64,000 bases of DNA, taken from positions 1 to 64,000 of the forward strand of contig JAFPXD010000059.1 of NCBI GenBank assembly GCA_017394835.1, written 5' to 3'. Below are positions 34,341-43,024 of the stretch, in pieces (positions within the stretch are counted from its first letter, which is position 1; the number at the start of each line of letters is the position of its first letter). This DNA comes from Clostridia bacterium. Lineage in GTDB: Bacteria; Bacillota; Clostridia; Christensenellales; CAG-138. The notes under the pieces were generated by a model. It ran no database searches, had not been told where the DNA came from, and was given only the letters and a program-made list of their open reading frames with translations. The position numbers and the translations under genes are program-made.

Positions 34341-35951
34341 TTATCTTCCGAATACCCTTCTTCCGCCAATATAGGTTTCGAGAACGGGAATGGAATGAAG
34401 CCTGCGCGGTTCAATTACAAACGGATCCTCCCCGAGTATCACGAAGTCCGCTATAAAACCCTTTGCTATCCTGCCTTTTTTTGTCTCCTCGAAGCTTGCT
34501 TCAGCCGATCGAATGGTAAAGCTGTCTATCGCCTCGCCCACGGAAAACGCTTCATGCTCGAGATACGGCCCCGTGCCGTCCATTGAACGTCGGGTGACCG
34601 CGCACTCTATCCCCTTCATCACGTCCGGCAGCTCCACGGGACAATCCGATCCGTTCGATACGGAAACGCCCATATCCATAAGCGTTTTCCATGAATAGCT
34701 CGTTTCGTAAAGCTCTTCGGGAATAAGCTTTTCCGCTATGTGATTATCGTAATCGAGGAATATAGACTGCGCATAAACGTGGAGTTTGAGTCTTGCGATA
34801 CGTTCGAGTTGATCGCGGCGCGTGACCTGGCAATGCACTATTCCGTGGCGGTGGTCTTCCCCGGGGTGCTCTTCAAGCGCGCTCTCTATTGAATCGAGGA
34901 CCGTATCCAAGCAGGCGTCGCCTATCGCATGGACGGCGACCTGCATCCCGTTTTTATTTGCGATGGAAACAAGCTCCTTCATCTCTTCGGGCTTGAAAAG
35001 AGAAAAACCGTTTTCCGCGCCTCCCCTGTACGGCCTTGAAAGATGCGCCGTCCTGCTGCCCAGAGCTCCGTCGCCCAAAAGCTTAAGAGGGCCTATCCTG
35101 AACATATCGGTTCCTTTGCCCGTCACGTTTCCCGTTTCAATAAAGCGCTTGAGCCTTTTGGGATCCGTGAAGTTGCATTGCTCACAGACCCTTACCGTGA
35201 GCTCTCCGGCGCTCTCAAGCTGCCTGTAAGCCTCGTTTACGGTTTCCTCGGGTATTTTCCTGAATACGCAGTAATCGTCCGTCTGAGAGCTTGTGACGCC
35301 GTATTTATTGAGCTCACGGCAGGCACGGCGGATCATGTCCTTCAATTCCTCTGTATCGGGATCCGGCATGGCGCCCAACAAAAGGTCCATTGCATTGTCG
35401 AACAGTCGCCCGTCGGGCACTCCGTTTTCCATACCGATCGAGCCGCCTTCCGGCGATCTCGTTTCGACGGTTATATTCGCCTTCTCCAACGCCTTCGAAT
35501 TCAAAACGCAGCAATGCCCGCAGGCGCGGGTTATCATTATCGGGATCTTATCGCAGACCTTATCGAGATCCCGGCGGGTGGGCATTCGGTCCGTATCTTC
35601 AAAATAATCCTGATTCCAGCCCCTTCCGCGAAGCCAGGCTTGACCCTTCGGAGGATGCTTTTCAAGATGATCCTTCAGACAGGAAAGCATATCTTCAAGG
35701 CTCGAAGTATGAAGATACAGGGGTGCTTGGCTCAGCACCTGCCCGTAATTGAGCAGATGCATGTGCGAATCGTTGAACCCCGCGCAGACGAACCTTCCCT
35801 CAAGATCGACTGCGTTATCGTCTTCTTTTTTCAGGGAAAGCGCCTCCCTGCTTGTTCCGGTGAAAGTAAAAATACTGTCCTGCACCGAAAAAGCTTCCGC
35901 AAAGCGGCCTTGCCCCAAATAGACCCTGCCGTTATAATAGATCGTACCCAT
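34341..35951 (-). CDS. YtcJ-like metal-dependent amidohydrolase
   Basis: 536 residues with VCAGFNDSHMHLLNYG (HxH metal pair), VAVHAIGDACLDTVLDS, IVHCQVTRRDQ, and SNGSDCPVELPDVMKGI with the Asp metal ligand. This is the amidohydrolase-3 (YtcJ) group, whose members hydrolyse amide bonds of mostly unknown natural substrates. It has no signal peptide. It lies 1 base after the FGase-like gene, so the two may be co-transcribed and share a pathway. Confidence 0.88.
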   Translation of the reverse strand: MGTIYYNGRVYLGQGRFAEAFSVQDSIFTFTGTSREALSLKKEDDNAVDLEGRFVCAGFNDSHMHLLNYGQVLSQAPLYLHTSSLEDMLSCLKDHLEKHPPKGQAWLRGRGWNQDYFEDTDRMPTRRDLDKVCDKIPIMITRACGHCCVLNSKALEKANITVETRSPEGGSIGMENGVPDGRLFDNAMDLLLGAMPDPDTEELKDMIRRACRELNKYGVTSSQTDDYCVFRKIPEETVNEAYRQLESAGELTVRVCEQCNFTDPKRLKRFIETGNVTGKGTDMFRIGPLKLLGDGALGSRTAHLSRPYRGGAENGFSLFKPEEMKELVSIANKNGMQVAVHAIGDACLDTVLDSIESALEEHPGEDHRHGIVHCQVTRRDQLERIARLKLHVYAQSIFLDYDNHIAEKLIPEELYETSYSWKTLMDMGVSVSNGSDCPVELPDVMKGIECAVTRRSMDGTGPYLEHEAFSVGEAIDSFTIRSAEASFEETKKGRIAKGFIADFVILGEDPFVIEPRRLHSIPVLETYIGGRRVFGR

Positions 35952-35952
35952 A

Positions 35953-36594
35953 TCATCCTCCGCTCTTTTGTTCGAGCCGCGAGATCAAAAGTTCAACAGC
36001 TTCAAGTACTTTATCAAATCTGCAGCTTCGATATACGTTAGATAAAAGCTTTGTGTTCATCTCTATCTGTATGCACGCTATGCCGCATTCGCGCGCTATG
36101 CTTGCCGATACGGTATTAGGGTAAATGGCGGGAAAATGCTTTTCGACCGTCACGTCAGTAAACCCAAGCTCGTTAAACGCGGCGATGGTCTCTTCAAGCA
36201 GCGTCGGATCCGCCTTTATATTCTCTCCACAGCCCGTGCCGAGATCTATCTCTCCAGCCCTCTCGGCGGACATCTGGTGCAGATCGATAAGGTATTTTAT
36301 ACCCTTTTCACGAACGTATCCTGCGAGCGTTTCCCTGTAAAGACTGTACTCGTCATGGTTTGCATCGTCGCGGCAATTCTTGGTCTTGAATATTGCATGG
36401 CACCCTGTCTCGTCATGAATGAAACGCGCCAAAACGCCCGTATAAGGCTCCGCGTATTTGCGGCGCCCGTTTCGAAGCTGTTCGACCGCATGAGGCGCGG
36501 AAACGATAACGGAGCCGCTTCCGTACAGCAATCTGAAAGAAGGACGCTGAAGCTTCGACTTGAAGTAATTCAAATATCTTTCGTATTTGCTCAT
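35953..36594 (-). CDS. N-formylglutamate amidohydrolase-like protein
   Basis: 213 residues from the ATG at 36594, which has GGAGA 5 bases upstream. The longer GTG start at 36618 falls almost on the transcription start. FGase-like landmarks: VIVSAPHAVEQLRNG, the HDETGC and NHDEYSLYRETL stretches, and LIDLHQMSAER. The family hydrolyses N-formyl or N-acyl amino acids using zinc. The exact substrate is unknown. Confidence 0.75.
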   Translation of the reverse strand: MSKYERYLNYFKSKLQRPSFRLLYGSGSVIVSAPHAVEQLRNGRRKYAEPYTGVLARFIHDETGCHAIFKTKNCRDDANHDEYSLYRETLAGYVREKGIKYLIDLHQMSAERAGEIDLGTGCGENIKADPTLLEETIAAFNELGFTDVTVEKHFPAIYPNTVSASIARECGIACIQIEMNTKLLSNVYRSCRFDKVLEAVELLISRLEQKSGG

Positions 36595-36622
36595 AGCTTC
36601 TCCGATCGGTTTGATCACCTCA

Positions 36623-36628
36623 ATTATA
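36623..36628 (-). promoter_or_regulatory. -10 of the FGase-like gene
   Basis: TATAAT on the minus strand with a weak TTGTTT 16 bases upstream. The T run serving as -35 is shared with the upstream rpsI terminator tail. Confidence 0.5.
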
Positions 36629-36640
36629 CCATAAAAAGAG

Positions 36641-36677
36641 TAAAAAACAACACTCCGGGAGCATTGCTTCCGGAGTG
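36641..36677 (-). terminator. Terminator of rplM-rpsI
   Basis: Stem CACTCCGG/CCGGAGTG extended by AGC/GCT, then TTGTTTTTT on the minus strand. Confidence 0.88.
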
Positions 36678-36692
36678 CCGAAAAGTCTGAAA

Positions 36693-37088
36693 TTAACGCT
36701 TGCTGAACTGGGGAGCACGACGGGCTGCCTTCAAGCCGTACTTCTTGCGCTCCTTCATGCGAGGATCGCGAGTAAGGAAACCGGCCTTCTTGAGCTGACC
36801 GCGGAGCTCGGGATCAACGTTGAGCAGCGCACGGGAGATACCGTGACGGATAGCGCCCGCCTGACCGGTAAAGCCGCCGCCGTAAACGTTAACGATGACG
36901 TCATACTTGCCGAGGGTTTCGGTAAGCTTCATAGGATCGCGAACGATCATCTTGAGGGTCTCATAACCGAAGTAATCGTCTATATCCCTCTTGTTGATGG
37001 TGATGACGCCGGTGCCGGGAACGAGGCGGACCCTGGCAACGGACTTCTTACGCCTGCCTGTACCGAGATACTGAGTAACGTTTGCCAT
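36693..37088 (-). CDS. rpsI: Ribosomal protein uS9
   Basis: 131 residues: [21 protein letters not shown] at the start and the basic tail [16 protein letters not shown], whose last Lys-Arg contacts P-site tRNA. It lies 20 bases downstream of rplM. Confidence 0.98.
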   Translation of the reverse strand: MANVTQYLGTGRRKKSVARVRLVPGTGVITINKRDIDDYFGYETLKMIVRDPMKLTETLGKYDVIVNVYGGGFTGQAGAIRHGISRALLNVDPELRGQLKKAGFLTRDPRMKERKKYGLKAARRAPQFSKR

Positions 37089-37108
37089 GATAAATAACCT
37101 CCTCCCGA

Positions 37109-37540
37109 TTATTTGAGCACGAGGACTTCGGGCTTCTGAGCGGCGTGCTTATGCTCGGTGCCGCGATAAATGCGGACCTTGGTGAGCATCTGCTTGCCGA
37201 GGGGGCCCTTGGGCATCATGCAGCGGATTGCTTCGTAAACGGCGAATTCGGGCTTCTTAGCCATGAGGTCGCGATACTTGACTTCCTTAAGGCCGCCGGG
37301 ATAGCTGCTGTGATGACGATAAAGCTTCTCATCGAGCTTCTTGCCGGTAAGAACGACCTTATCGGCGTTGATGATGATAACGTGATCGCCGCAATCCACG
37401 TGCGGGGTATAGATCGGCTTATGCTTGCCACGGAGAATGGCGGCAACCTGGGATGCGAGACGGCCGAGCACCATGCCCTCTGCATCGACGATATACCACT
37501 TGCGCTCCATGGTCTCTGCCTTTGCCATATAGCTCTTCAT
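37109..37540 (-). CDS. rplM: Ribosomal protein uL13
   Basis: 143 residues: [38 protein letters not shown] and MLPKGPLG-like [11 protein letters not shown], all conserved in L13. It is an early-assembly 50S protein. It is transcribed from a strong promoter with a leader of about 95 bases. Confidence 0.98.
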   Translation of the reverse strand: MKSYMAKAETMERKWYIVDAEGMVLGRLASQVAAILRGKHKPIYTPHVDCGDHVIIINADKVVLTGKKLDEKLYRHHSSYPGGLKEVKYRDLMAKKPEFAVYEAIRCMMPKGPLGKQMLTKVRIYRGTEHKHAAQKPEVLVLK

Positions 37541-37637
37541 GCAATGACCTCCAATAGGTATAGTTCATTAATTGATGCTTTTACAATGGATCATCACGTT
37601 CGGGGCTGTGACCGTAAAGCTCCACCATAAACAAAGC
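37541..37637 (-). promoter_or_regulatory. Probable L13 leader (autoregulatory mRNA element)
   Basis: The 5' untranslated region of rplM-rpsI, about 95 bases, with GC-rich complementary segments (GTGGAGC...GGTCACAGCCCC...ACGTGATG). Firmicutes rplM operons usually carry an L13-binding leader here. The assignment rests on position and length; I have not matched it to a model. Confidence 0.4.
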
Positions 37638-37643
37638 TTGAAT

Positions 37644-37672
37644 ATTATAAACCCCATTCAAGCTTTTGTCAA
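37644..37672 (-). promoter_or_regulatory. Consensus promoter of rplM-rpsI
   Basis: TTGACA, 17 bases, TATAAT on the minus strand, both perfect. Confidence 0.92.
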
Positions 37673-37703
37673 CAAGTATTTGAGCAAAAAACCGATATTT
37701 TTA

Positions 37704-39194
37704 CTATATATTTTTGATATGAAAATGCTCCGGATGGCAGGTGGGATCGGGGTGCTTTACGATCTTCATCAGTCCGAGCTCGGGAATGGCGGAAAACTCT
37801 TCCCCGCTGTATTCGTCAAGCAGCCTTATCACCTCCGGACAGGCAGTAATTTCAAAGCCCGCAATGCCGCGATCCTGCCTGATCCTCGAAACGATCTCGC
37901 CCCTGATTTTGATCGCGGTCGTCTCATAGGACATTATTTTGCCCGAACCTCCGCAGACGGGGCAATCGCATTGGAGCTGCGAGGAGATATTCGCGCCGAG
38001 CTTCTTCCTCGTCACCTCTACAAGCCCGAGCTGAGTCATGCCGAGCACTATCGACTTGGTGCTGTCGGATCGCAAATGCTCGTTCAGGGCCGCTATAACG
38101 TCCTCCCTGTCGTGCGGATCCTCCATATCAATAAAATCGATTATAACGATACCGCCTATATCGCGCAGGCGAAGCTGCCTTGCTATTTCAGCCGCGGCCT
38201 CCTTGTTTGTTTCGACTATCGTGCGCCCGAGGCTGACGTTCCCGACGTATTTGCCCGTGTTGACGTCTATGCTCGTCAGCGCCTCGGTCTGGTCAATTAC
38301 AATATAGGCGCCGCTCTTGAGCCATACCTTCCTTGAGAGCGCGGCGTCAATTTCTCTTTCCGCTCCGTAGTGCTCGAAAAGGGGAACGTCTTCTTCGTAA
38401 AGCGTTATCCTTGAAGCAAGGGCGGGATCGACGAGCGACGCGATAAGCTCGCGCGTCTTTGCGTCGTTCACCACAAGCTCCGAGACCGATGGGGTGAAAA
38501 CATCCCTGACCGTACGGAAAACAAGCGAATCCTCCTTATGGATCAGCTTGGGGGATCTTCCCTCGTTATAGCGGCGCTTTATCTGCTCCCATTCCGAAAC
38601 CAGGGAGCCGAGATCGGCGCGTATCATATCCTCGTCAAGGCCTTCCGCCGCAGTCCTCACTATGACGCCCGTGCCTTCGGGAAGCATATCGGCGACTATC
38701 GACTTTAACCGTTTGCGTTCCGATTCGTTTGCAATGCGTTTGCTGATCCCAATAAAATCGACCGTGGGAAGAAATACGAGCGTCCTTCCGGGAAGCGAGA
38801 TCTGAGTGCTTGCCCTTGCGCCTTTCGTGCCCATTGGCTCCTTGACGATCTGGATCATTATATCCTGACCCGTCTTTATTATGTCGCAGATCATCGAAGG
38901 AGTCAGCTTGCCTTCGATCTGTTCGCCTTCGAGGAGGGCGCTGTCGGGTTTTATATCGCCGGCGTATAGGAAGGCGTTCTTTTCCTCGTTTATGTTGACG
39001 AAGGCGGCATACATGCCGGGAAGCACGTTCTGCACCCTGCCTTTATAGATGTTCCCGACTATGCGTTCCTTCGATCGGCGCTCCATATAAAACTCCACGG
39101 GGACGCCGTTTTCAAGCAGCATGACGCGGGTGCGGTAGGGGTTTACGTCAACGAGTATTCTCTTTTCTGCATTGTCATTCAATCGGGGTCTCAT
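37704..39194 (-). CDS. rng: Ribonuclease E/G family
   Basis: 496 residues, RNase G size. An S1 domain at residues 38-120 (GNIYKGRVQNVLPGMYAAFV), catalytic Asp residues in ALTSIDVNTGK and IVIIDFIDMEDP, and the zinc-link motif CDCPVCGGSGK that joins the dimer. It cleaves single-stranded A/U-rich RNA near monophosphate 5' ends. It follows the two radical-SAM-linked genes, a grouping conserved in Clostridia. Confidence 0.95.
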   Translation of the reverse strand: MRPRLNDNAEKRILVDVNPYRTRVMLLENGVPVEFYMERRSKERIVGNIYKGRVQNVLPGMYAAFVNINEEKNAFLYAGDIKPDSALLEGEQIEGKLTPSMICDIIKTGQDIMIQIVKEPMGTKGARASTQISLPGRTLVFLPTVDFIGISKRIANESERKRLKSIVADMLPEGTGVIVRTAAEGLDEDMIRADLGSLVSEWEQIKRRYNEGRSPKLIHKEDSLVFRTVRDVFTPSVSELVVNDAKTRELIASLVDPALASRITLYEEDVPLFEHYGAEREIDAALSRKVWLKSGAYIVIDQTEALTSIDVNTGKYVGNVSLGRTIVETNKEAAAEIARQLRLRDIGGIVIIDFIDMEDPHDREDVIAALNEHLRSDSTKSIVLGMTQLGLVEVTRKKLGANISSQLQCDCPVCGGSGKIMSYETTAIKIRGEIVSRIRQDRGIAGFEITACPEVIRLLDEYSGEEFSAIPELGLMKIVKHPDPTCHPEHFHIKNI

Positions 39195-39207
39195 ACTGTT
39201 CGGCCTT

Positions 39208-39873
39208 TCAGTTAAGCGCGGCTCTTTCGAGCTCTATTTCGGTGCGTTCCGTTTCCGCTGTGTGATCGACCCCCATCCTTCCGAACAGAACGCCGAGCAG
39301 CACTTCGGGATTAAGTCCGCCGGAAGCCGTAAGCGCTCCCCGGATCTCTAAACGCGCTTCGTTTCCTTCCGCGCAAATACATTTGAGCTCGAAAACCATG
39401 GGGCGGATATCGGTTGGCTTTATTCCGCCCTTTGTCTTTTTCTGTATAACGATCTCGTTTGAAAGGAGTTCCTTTATCGCATTATCTATCTCATCCTTTG
39501 AAACGGGACGGCTGAGCTTTACTCTCGCTTCGTAAGAGGCGGCCCTCATGGCGGAGGTCAGACTTTTGTTGGATACGCCGAGATCTAACGCTTCCGCGAT
39601 CCTCACTCCCTCGGGAAGATGGGGCGAAACGAGCGCAATGAAATCCTCCGGGGTCATATCCTCGGTAAGGATCACATCAAGATACTCTCCCCTGCTAGTC
39701 ATTCCAACGGAAAGAGCCGTGGCAAAAGATACGAGGGGATGCGGATTGAAGCCCTGCGAATACGCCATAGGCAGCTTCGCCCTGCGGAAAGCTCGCTGAA
39801 AAAGCCGCTGAACGTCTAGATGCGAAACAAATCTTACGGGAGCTTCCTTTGTGAATACGACGGCCATCCTCAT
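39208..39873 (-). CDS. DUF2344 (TIGR03936) radical-SAM-linked protein
   Basis: 221 residues starting MRMAVVFTKEAPVRFVSHLDVQRLFQRA, with AYSQGFNPHPLVSFATALSVG, both hallmarks of the family. It is always paired with a TIGR03960 radical SAM protein, sometimes as a fusion. Here the start overlaps the stop of that gene by 4 bases. The reaction is unknown; the constant link to RNase G suggests an RNA or ribosome target. Confidence 0.9.
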   Translation of the reverse strand: MRMAVVFTKEAPVRFVSHLDVQRLFQRAFRRAKLPMAYSQGFNPHPLVSFATALSVGMTSRGEYLDVILTEDMTPEDFIALVSPHLPEGVRIAEALDLGVSNKSLTSAMRAASYEARVKLSRPVSKDEIDNAIKELLSNEIVIQKKTKGGIKPTDIRPMVFELKCICAEGNEARLEIRGALTASGGLNPEVLLGVLFGRMGVDHTAETERTEIELERAALN

Positions 39874-41738
39874 TCGTTGCCCGCCCCCTTTCCGCAGAAT
39901 TCGGAGCAGCGCGATCCGAAACAGCCGTTGCAGCCCTTTCTGCAGTCGCGCGTAACAGTCCCTTCATAGGCGCGCTCATGTTCGAGCTGCAGGTACTTTT
40001 GGGAAACAACGGCGTCCATGTGTTCCCACGCAAGGGGCGCTCCTATCCCGATCCGGCGGTTTGCGAATTGTTCGACCGTCAGGCCGTTAGCCTCAAACGC
40101 CGCTTCCCATGCGGGCTTATTGAAATGCTCATCCCAGGAATCGAGCCTTGCGCCGTTTTCATATGCGGAAATAAGCACCTCGGACAAACGCCTGTCGCCC
40201 CTTGCAAAGGCAGCCTCAAGCCTGCTCGTTTCGGAGAAATGACAGGAGAATTCCACCCCGCGGACACCCTTCAGCGCGTTTCTCAGCAGCGCCTGCCTGC
40301 GAAGGACCTCCTGCGTGGAGATCTGCGGCTCCCACTGGAAGGGTGTGAAGGGCTTGGGCACGAAAGTTGAAGCTGAAACGGTGCAGCGAAGACCCTTTCC
40401 TCGCAATTCCTTGGGCATTGAATAGAATTCACGGCTGACCTTCCTTGCAAGCTCCGCTATGCCCAATACGTCCTCATCCGTTTCTGTGGGAAGCCCTATC
40501 ATAAAATATAGCTTCACTCCATGCCATCCCGAAACGAATGCATCGTGCACGGATCTTAACAGATCCTCTTCCGTAACGCCCTTGTTTATAACGTCGCGCA
40601 GCCTCTGTGTACCCGCTTCCGGTGCGAACGTGAGCCCCGTCTTCCTGACCTTCTGTATCTTTTCGAGATCGTCCTTTAGGAAGGAGTCTATGCGAAGCGA
40701 AGGCAGCGAAACGCTCACTCTATCCTTTTCATAGCGGTCGAGAATGACGGGAACGAGCTCATGTATATGCGAATAATCTCCGCTTGAAAGGGAGAATAAA
40801 GAGATCTCGTCATATCCGGTGCACGAAAGCGATTCATCTGTCTGCTTTATAACGGTTTCCATCTCGCGCTCGCGTACGGGGCGGTAAATGAAACCCGCCT
40901 GACAGAATCGGCAGCCGCGGGTACAGCCGCGGAATATTTCAAGCGCCACCCTGTCGTGCACTATGCTCATATAGGGTACTACGAGATCGCCGGTATAGAC
41001 CGCTTTATCAAGATCGCGCACTATCCTGCGCTCTATCTTATCGGGAGCTTCGGGATCGGTCTTCGAAAGCTTTGCAAAATCGCCTTTTTCATCGTATTCA
41101 GCGGAATAGAACGCCGGAACGTAAACACCCTTGATATGGGACAAGCGCCTCAAAAGCTCTTTCTTCGGGAGCTTCTTAACACGGCATTCGGTATAAACGT
41201 CCATAAACTCGTTCATAACTTCCTCGCCGTCGCCGAAAACGAGAGCGTCCATTATATCGGCAACCGGCTCGGGATTGCATACGCAGGGCCCGCCTGCGAT
41301 AACGAGCGGGCATTCCTCTCCTCTTTCGCGGCTGCGAAGCGGCACGCCCGCAAGCTCCAGCATGGTGAGGATATTCGTATAGCACATCTCGTAAAGAAGC
41401 GAGAACCCTATAATATCGAAACTGCCGAGGGGCGTCTTCGTTTCAAGGGAATAGATAGGCAGGCTGTTTTCGCGCAGTGCCTTTTCCATATCAAACCACG
41501 GGGCGTAAGAGCGCTCGCAGTAGGTATCCCGTCTTTCGTTTAATACGTTATAGATTATGCGGGAGCCGAGGTGGCTCATGCCTATCTCATAAACATCCGG
41601 GAAACAGAGCGCAAAACGGTTGAGCCTGAATCCATCCTCGCGGACGAGAGGCTTTTCCCTCATATTGAGTTCCCCGCCCGTGTAACGTGAAGGCTTTTCG
41701 ACCTTTTTCAATATGCTGTTAAGCAAAGCTGTATCCAA
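39870..41738 (-). CDS. TIGR03960-type B12-binding radical SAM protein
   Basis: About 622 residues from the TTG at 41738, 6 bases after GGAGG; the frame extends to 41756. The N-terminal half carries a cobalamin-binding-like fold. The radical SAM cluster motif is RGCTRGCRFCQAGF (CxxxCxxC). A C-terminal Cys-rich tail (CRKGCNGCFGSRCSEFC) could hold a second cluster. The substrate is unknown. It leads the operon with DUF2344 and RNase G. Confidence 0.9.
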   Translation of the reverse strand: MDTALLNSILKKVEKPSRYTGGELNMREKPLVREDGFRLNRFALCFPDVYEIGMSHLGSRIIYNVLNERRDTYCERSYAPWFDMEKALRENSLPIYSLETKTPLGSFDIIGFSLLYEMCYTNILTMLELAGVPLRSRERGEECPLVIAGGPCVCNPEPVADIMDALVFGDGEEVMNEFMDVYTECRVKKLPKKELLRRLSHIKGVYVPAFYSAEYDEKGDFAKLSKTDPEAPDKIERRIVRDLDKAVYTGDLVVPYMSIVHDRVALEIFRGCTRGCRFCQAGFIYRPVREREMETVIKQTDESLSCTGYDEISLFSLSSGDYSHIHELVPVILDRYEKDRVSVSLPSLRIDSFLKDDLEKIQKVRKTGLTFAPEAGTQRLRDVINKGVTEEDLLRSVHDAFVSGWHGVKLYFMIGLPTETDEDVLGIAELARKVSREFYSMPKELRGKGLRCTVSASTFVPKPFTPFQWEPQISTQEVLRRQALLRNALKGVRGVEFSCHFSETSRLEAAFARGDRRLSEVLISAYENGARLDSWDEHFNKPAWEAAFEANGLTVEQFANRRIGIGAPLAWEHMDAVVSQKYLQLEHERAYEGTVTRDCRKGCNGCFGSRCSEFCGKGAGNE

Positions 41739-41781
41739 ATCGATCCTCCGTAGCAATTAAGCACATATTTTCACGAATTAG

Positions 41782-41811
41782 ATTATAATACATTTCACCC
41801 CCGATTGGCAA
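41782..41811 (-). promoter_or_regulatory. Promoter of the radical SAM operon
   Basis: TTGCCA, 18 bases, TATAAT on the minus strand. Confidence 0.6.
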
Positions 41812-41872
41812 GGCCAATAATTATTTAGGGTCTCAATGAATACTTTTAAGCAAAACCTATCGGAGGGACTAT

Positions 41873-43024
41873 ATGAAAAGGCTCATCTGCGCCGTATTGA
41901 CGGCGATACTCATCGCGGCTTCCCCCGCTTATGCGCTGTCAGGCGCCGCAATAAGCAGCGACGCGCACGCATATCTGCTGATGGACTTGAACTCTCATAC
42001 CGTTATCGCTGAAAAAAACGCCTATGAATCGCTGGATCCCGCCGGACTTGTGCGTCTTCCCGCGCTGCTGACTGCCTGTGAAGCTTTCGATAACGGCTCT
42101 GCGGATGAAAGCGCCTTGACGGTCGTATCGCGCGAGGCTTCACAAATAAAGGGCTCAACGGCATTCATTGCCGAAAACGAGCATATACGCCTCGGCGAGC
42201 TTCTTAAAGCGGCTGTCGTGATAAACGCGGGCGACGCGCTTCTTTCCTTGCTCATGGGGATATTCGGCTCGGAAGCCTCCATACTCGAAGCGGAAAGCGC
42301 CTGCATGACAAGGCTCGGGCTTTCTTCCCCATCAAACGCACTTGGAAGGGGCGATACCTATTCGCTTTTCGATCTTGCAAAGGTGTGCATCGCCCTTTCG
42401 GAAAGCCCTGCCTTCCTTAAATATTCATCCGTCTATACCGATACCCTGCCGCATGAAAAAGCCCCCGCTACGGAGCTTACCAATCCCAACAGGCTCGTAC
42501 GTTTCTATTCGGGATGCTTTGGGATCGCCACGGGGTCTGTCGGCCAAACCGATTACTGCGGAGCATTTGCCGCAAGGCGCGGCTCATCTTCATTTTTGGC
42601 TCTCGTCGCCGGAGCTCCCGATTCTTCATCAAGGTTCAAAACCGCACAGGACCTCCTCGATCACGCATTTTCAAATTACAGGCATTTTTCGCTGTCCGAA
42701 GAAGGCGAGATCATGGGTCGCGTTACCGTAACGGGCGGGATCAAAACGAGCGTTCCGGCAGTGACCGCTTCAAGGATCGATCTGCTTGTGCCCGTCAACT
42801 GCAAAAAGCTCGTTTCGGAGGCGGTACTTCCCGAGCTTATAGAAGCACCTGTCGTAAAGGGCGCACAGATAGGAGATCTTATTATAAAGGATCCCGAAGG
42901 CAACACGGCGGCGTCATTGCCGCTCGTTGCCGCGGAATCCGTTGAAAAAGCCCGGTTTTCGGATTGGTTCGGATTGATCGCCGCAAGCTGGCTCGGAGGC
43001 TTTACAGCAGGTCCGTGGGATTGA
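41873..43024 (+). CDS. D,D-carboxypeptidase (S11) homologue lacking all catalytic motifs
   Basis: 383 residues with signal peptide MKRLICAVLTAILIAASPAYA. The S11/DacF fold is evident from segments such as HAYLLMDLNSHTVIAEKNAYESLDPA, LGLSSPSNALGRGDTYSLFDLAKV and SRFKTAQDLLDHAFSNY, plus the C-terminal beta domain. Each active-site motif is lost: SxxK is GLVR (PAGLVRL), SxN is NAG (INAGDAL), and KTG is ATG (GIATGS). With reading frame, signal peptide and fold intact, this looks like a pseudoenzyme rather than a dead gene, perhaps a peptidoglycan-binding or regulatory partner. There is no strong promoter visible. Its 3' end overlaps priA by 23 bases, converging. Confidence 0.85.
   Translation: MKRLICAVLTAILIAASPAYALSGAAISSDAHAYLLMDLNSHTVIAEKNAYESLDPAGLVRLPALLTACEAFDNGSADESALTVVSREASQIKGSTAFIAENEHIRLGELLKAAVVINAGDALLSLLMGIFGSEASILEAESACMTRLGLSSPSNALGRGDTYSLFDLAKVCIALSESPAFLKYSSVYTDTLPHEKAPATELTNPNRLVRFYSGCFGIATGSVGQTDYCGAFAARRGSSSFLALVAGAPDSSSRFKTAQDLLDHAFSNYRHFSLSEEGEIMGRVTVTGGIKTSVPAVTASRIDLLVPVNCKKLVSEAVLPELIEAPVVKGAQIGDLIIKDPEGNTAASLPLVAAESVEKARFSDWFGLIAASWLGGFTAGPWD

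Noticed and set aside
43002..43024. Overlap of the carboxypeptidase-like gene and priA as a sign of mis-annotation
   Set aside because: Both stops are firm and both proteins have complete C-termini; a 23-base tail-to-tail overlap is ordinary.
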